Shown here: one piece after another, positions 14,145 to 15,538 of the stretch
How positions within the stretch are numbered: the stretch's first letter is position 1
How the letters are laid out: every line of letters begins with the position of its first letter
NCBI GenBank assembly: GCA_042408595.1
Contig: JBHOQX010000023.1
Location: forward strand, 1 to 15,538
Source of the DNA: JBHOQX01 sp042408595
Lineage (GTDB): Bacteria; Chloroflexota; Chloroflexia; Chloroflexales; Roseiflexaceae
Reading direction: 5' to 3'
DNA length: 15,538 nucleotides
Notes under the pieces: generated by a model
Seen by the model: the letters and a program-made list of their open reading frames with translations, nothing else
Databases searched by the model: none
What the model was told of the DNA's origin: nothing
Made by a program: the position numbers and the translations under genes

Positions 14145-14733
14145 TCTGCTCTTTGAAGTGACCGACCTGAAGCAATGGACCTACTGCCCGCGGGTGGTCT
14201 ACTACCGCTACTGCCTGCCGGACATCCGGCCGGTGACAGACCTGATGCGCGCTGGCCGCGCCAGCCACACCGACGAGGCCGGGCGCGAGGAGCGGCGCTC
14301 GCTGCGGACCTATGGCCTGGCCGCGGGCGAGCGGGTGTTCGATCTGCGCTTTCAATCGGAAGCGCTGGGGTTGCGCGGGCGGGTTGATCTGGCGATCGCC
14401 GTGCCGGCCCGCGCGCCAGGCGCCGAGGCGATCGTGGTTGAATACAAGGACAGCGAGCTGCTCGACCGGCCACACCTCCGGCTGCAACTGGCGGCCTACG
14501 CGCTGCTGCTGGAAGAGGCCTGGGGGCTGCCGGTGCGGCGCGGCTTTCTCTACAGCATTCCGCTGCGGCGGGCCGAGCCTGTGCCGATCACAGCGGCGCT
14601 GCGGGCCAAAGTGAGAGCAGCGGTCGCAGCGATGCGGGGGGCGGTCGCTGGTGAGCGGATGCCGCCTCCACCGGCTAACCGGCGGATGTGCGTGAGCTGC
14701 GAGTTCCGCCGCTTCTGCAACGATGTCGTGTGA
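14137..14733 (+). CDS. cas4: Cas4 RecB-like exonuclease with Fe-S cluster
   Basis: The protein has 198 aa from the ATG at 14137, preceded by AAGGAG at about 14122; an upstream in-frame start at 14065 falls inside cas2 and adds no Cas4 similarity. It begins MDDLLFEVTDLKQWTYCPRV with the first cluster Cys (C17). The other three are C185, C188 and C194 in MCVSCEFRRFC. The RecB nuclease core is seen as GRVDLAI, then VVEYKDSE, then the QLAAYALLLEE helix (QxxxY-type motif). Cas4 trims prespacers and helps select the PAM-side end. It overlaps cas2 by 8 bp, so the two are probably translationally coupled. It is the last cas gene before the leader. Confidence 0.93.
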   Translation: MDDLLFEVTDLKQWTYCPRVVYYRYCLPDIRPVTDLMRAGRASHTDEAGREERRSLRTYGLAAGERVFDLRFQSEALGLRGRVDLAIAVPARAPGAEAIVVEYKDSELLDRPHLRLQLAAYALLLEEAWGLPVRRGFLYSIPLRRAEPVPITAALRAKVRAAVAAMRGAVAGERMPPPPANRRMCVSCEFRRFCNDVV

Positions 14734-14750
14734 GCCGGTATCGTGGCCGG

Positions 14751-14777
14751 GCGCCGGGGCGTTCGGTGCCCCGGCGC
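14751..14777 (+). terminator. GC-rich hairpin after cas4
   Basis: GCGCCGGGGC (14751-14760) and GCCCCGGCGC (14768-14777) make a perfect 10-bp stem with a 7-nt loop, 18 nt past the cas4 stop. There is no T-tract, but a stem this strong at an operon end is a plausible terminator in a high-GC genome. Confidence 0.6.
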
Positions 14778-14968
14778 TCACACTCTCAGCGCATGCCCAC
14801 TCCCCGGTGGTTGGCCTCGTAGGCGCGTTCGCTCGCAACTCGCAGGCGGGCAGGGCGATTCCAGAGGGCGGCACGGCGCGGGTGTCGGAGTTTTTGCCAG
14901 GAGATACCGCATCGGTATCGGATCCGGCATCGCTCGCAACTTGACGCGGTATTGGCGCAAAAAACGAG

Positions 14969-14997
14969 TTGCGAAATCCGGGGCAGTGGTGTAGAAT
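14969..14997 (+). promoter_or_regulatory. Candidate promoter of the left CRISPR array
   Basis: TTGCGA (14969-14974) and TAGAAT (14992-14997) are separated by exactly 17 bp, a good sigma70-type spacing. Transcription would start near 15004, giving about 88 nt of leader RNA before the first repeat. The -35 box lies within an inverted TCGCAACT copy, which suggests a regulator may act here. Confidence 0.55.
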
Positions 14998-15091
14998 AGC
15001 ACCGCATGATCGGCGCGGCAGCCGGGCCGCAGAGCCGCGAAATGCCCCTTACACGACCCAGGTATCGTCCTGCCTCGTGGGGGCCGCCGGG

Positions 15092-15338
15092 GTTCCAAAC
15101 ACATCGGCTCGTTAGAGAGCATTGAAACTGCTTCACCGTGTACTATCCTCCTTCAACAAGTGAGTTCCAAACACATCGGCTCGTTAGAGAGCATTGAAAC
15201 CGGGCTGCCGCATTGGATGGTGGAGCAGCGCGCTGTTCCAAACACATCGGCTCGTTAGAGAGCATTGAAACTGGTGGTAAGCGCGCGTGCAGGCGTGCAC
15301 GTATGCGTTCCAAACACATCGGCTCGGTGACGAGCGAC
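15092..15338 (+). CRISPR. CRISPR array A: three full repeats, a degenerate terminal repeat, three spacers
   Basis: The 37-bp repeat begins GTTCCAAACACATCGG and ends ATTGAAAC. Identical copies lie at 15092-15128, 15164-15200 and 15235-15271. A decayed copy at 15307-15338 keeps the first 20 bases and then diverges. Spacers are 15129-15163 (35 bp), 15201-15234 (34 bp) and 15272-15306 (35 bp). Within the repeat GCTC-GTTAGA-GAGC forms a 4-bp stem, followed directly by ATTGAAAC, the expected 8-nt crRNA handle after Cas6 cleavage. The leader lies to the left, so array A is read rightward. No spacer match elsewhere in the window was noticed by eye. Confidence 0.97.
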
Positions 15339-15520
15339 GTTTCAATGCTCTCTAACGAGCCGATGTGTTTGGAACCGAGCTGGCCGATGCGCTGTCGCCA
15401 GAGGCCGAGCGTTTCAATGCTCTCTAACGAGCCGATGTGTTTGGAACTGAACGTCTGTATGGTCTGCTGGGCGTTGCCGCCAAGTTTCAATGCTCTCTAA
15501 CGAGCCGATGTGTTTGGAAC
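15339..15520 (-). CRISPR. CRISPR array B in inverse orientation: three full repeats, two spacers
   Basis: The exact reverse complement of the same 37-bp repeat occurs at 15339-15375, 15411-15447 and 15484-15520. Spacers are 15376-15410 (35 bp) and 15448-15483 (36 bp) and differ from those of array A. The repeat polarity places its leader on the right, outside the window. Array B abuts the degenerate terminal repeat of array A with no spacer between, so the two arrays are tail to tail and would be transcribed towards each other. Confidence 0.95.
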
Positions 15521-15538
15521 CCCGGCGGCCCCCACGAG
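15521..15538 (-). promoter_or_regulatory. Leader-end of array B (inverted copy of the array A leader end)
   Basis: CCCGGCGGCCCCCACGAG is the exact reverse complement of 15074-15091. It shows that array B has its own, at least partly identical, leader continuing beyond the window. With the adjoining repeat the outer arms (15074-15128 and 15484-15538) form a 55-bp perfect inverted repeat. Confidence 0.7.

Larger units (their letters stand above)
14734..15091 (+). promoter_or_regulatory. CRISPR leader of the left array, with cas4 3' region
   Basis: These 358 bp contain no credible gene. They begin with a strong hairpin after cas4 (14751-14777) and then hold a GATACCG-CAT-CGGTATC inverted repeat (14903-14919). 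Three copies of TCGCAACT follow, two direct (14833-14840, 14934-14941) and one inverted (14967-14974). A promoter-like pair lies at 14969-14997. The last 18 bp (15074-15091) recur exactly in inverse orientation at 15521-15538, beyond the second array. Confidence 0.75.

Noticed and set aside
15143..15500. Open frames across the CRISPR arrays
   Set aside because: They consist of translated repeats and spacers, not genes.

Overview
The window is a GC-rich CRISPR-Cas island from a bacterium. The high GC, the tightly packed Cst-type I-B operon, the intergenic tracts of the TGACCCCTGACCC kind and the mix of type III and type I-B genes resemble filamentous Chloroflexota (Roseiflexus/Chloroflexus relatives). 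That placement is an inference and cannot be proved from the sequence.

Left part, minus strand (1-3709): a type III module read right to left. It holds a CARF-domain protein fused to a LuxR-type HTH (2837-3709), then a Cas10 with an intact GGDD cyclase motif but no HD nuclease domain (294-2510), then the start of a Cas7-type RAMP subunit that runs off the left edge (1-288). Divergent from the CARF regulator, with only 33 bp between the start codons, is a Csx3-family fusion protein with an N-terminal P-loop domain (3743-4897). Sensor, synthase and probable ring nuclease of the cyclic oligoadenylate (cOA) pathway therefore sit together. No obvious cOA-activated toxic effector is visible in the window.

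Middle (4898-5726): 829 bp without a convincing gene, containing a nested hairpin, a palindrome and the promoter region of the next operon. Right part, plus strand (5727-14733): a complete type I-B (Tneap/Cst) set in the order cas8 (cst1), cas7 (cst2/devR), cas5, cas3, cas6, then a repeat-rich 274 bp gap, then cas1, cas2, cas4. A 358 bp leader follows, with a recognisable promoter.

The right end (15092-15520) holds two CRISPR arrays with the same 37 bp repeat placed tail to tail. Their outer flanks are identical inverted copies of the leader end. The repeat has a small stem-loop followed by ATTGAAAC, as expected for Cas6 cutting with an 8-nt handle.

The most interesting point is a 16 bp partly palindromic motif (GTGCrCATTTGTG core) found upstream of both cas10 and cas8, each time followed 11-12 bp later by TACrCT. 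It suggests that the type III and type I-B operons share a regulator. The CARF-LuxR protein encoded between them is the obvious candidate, which would let a type III alarm signal control type I-B expression.
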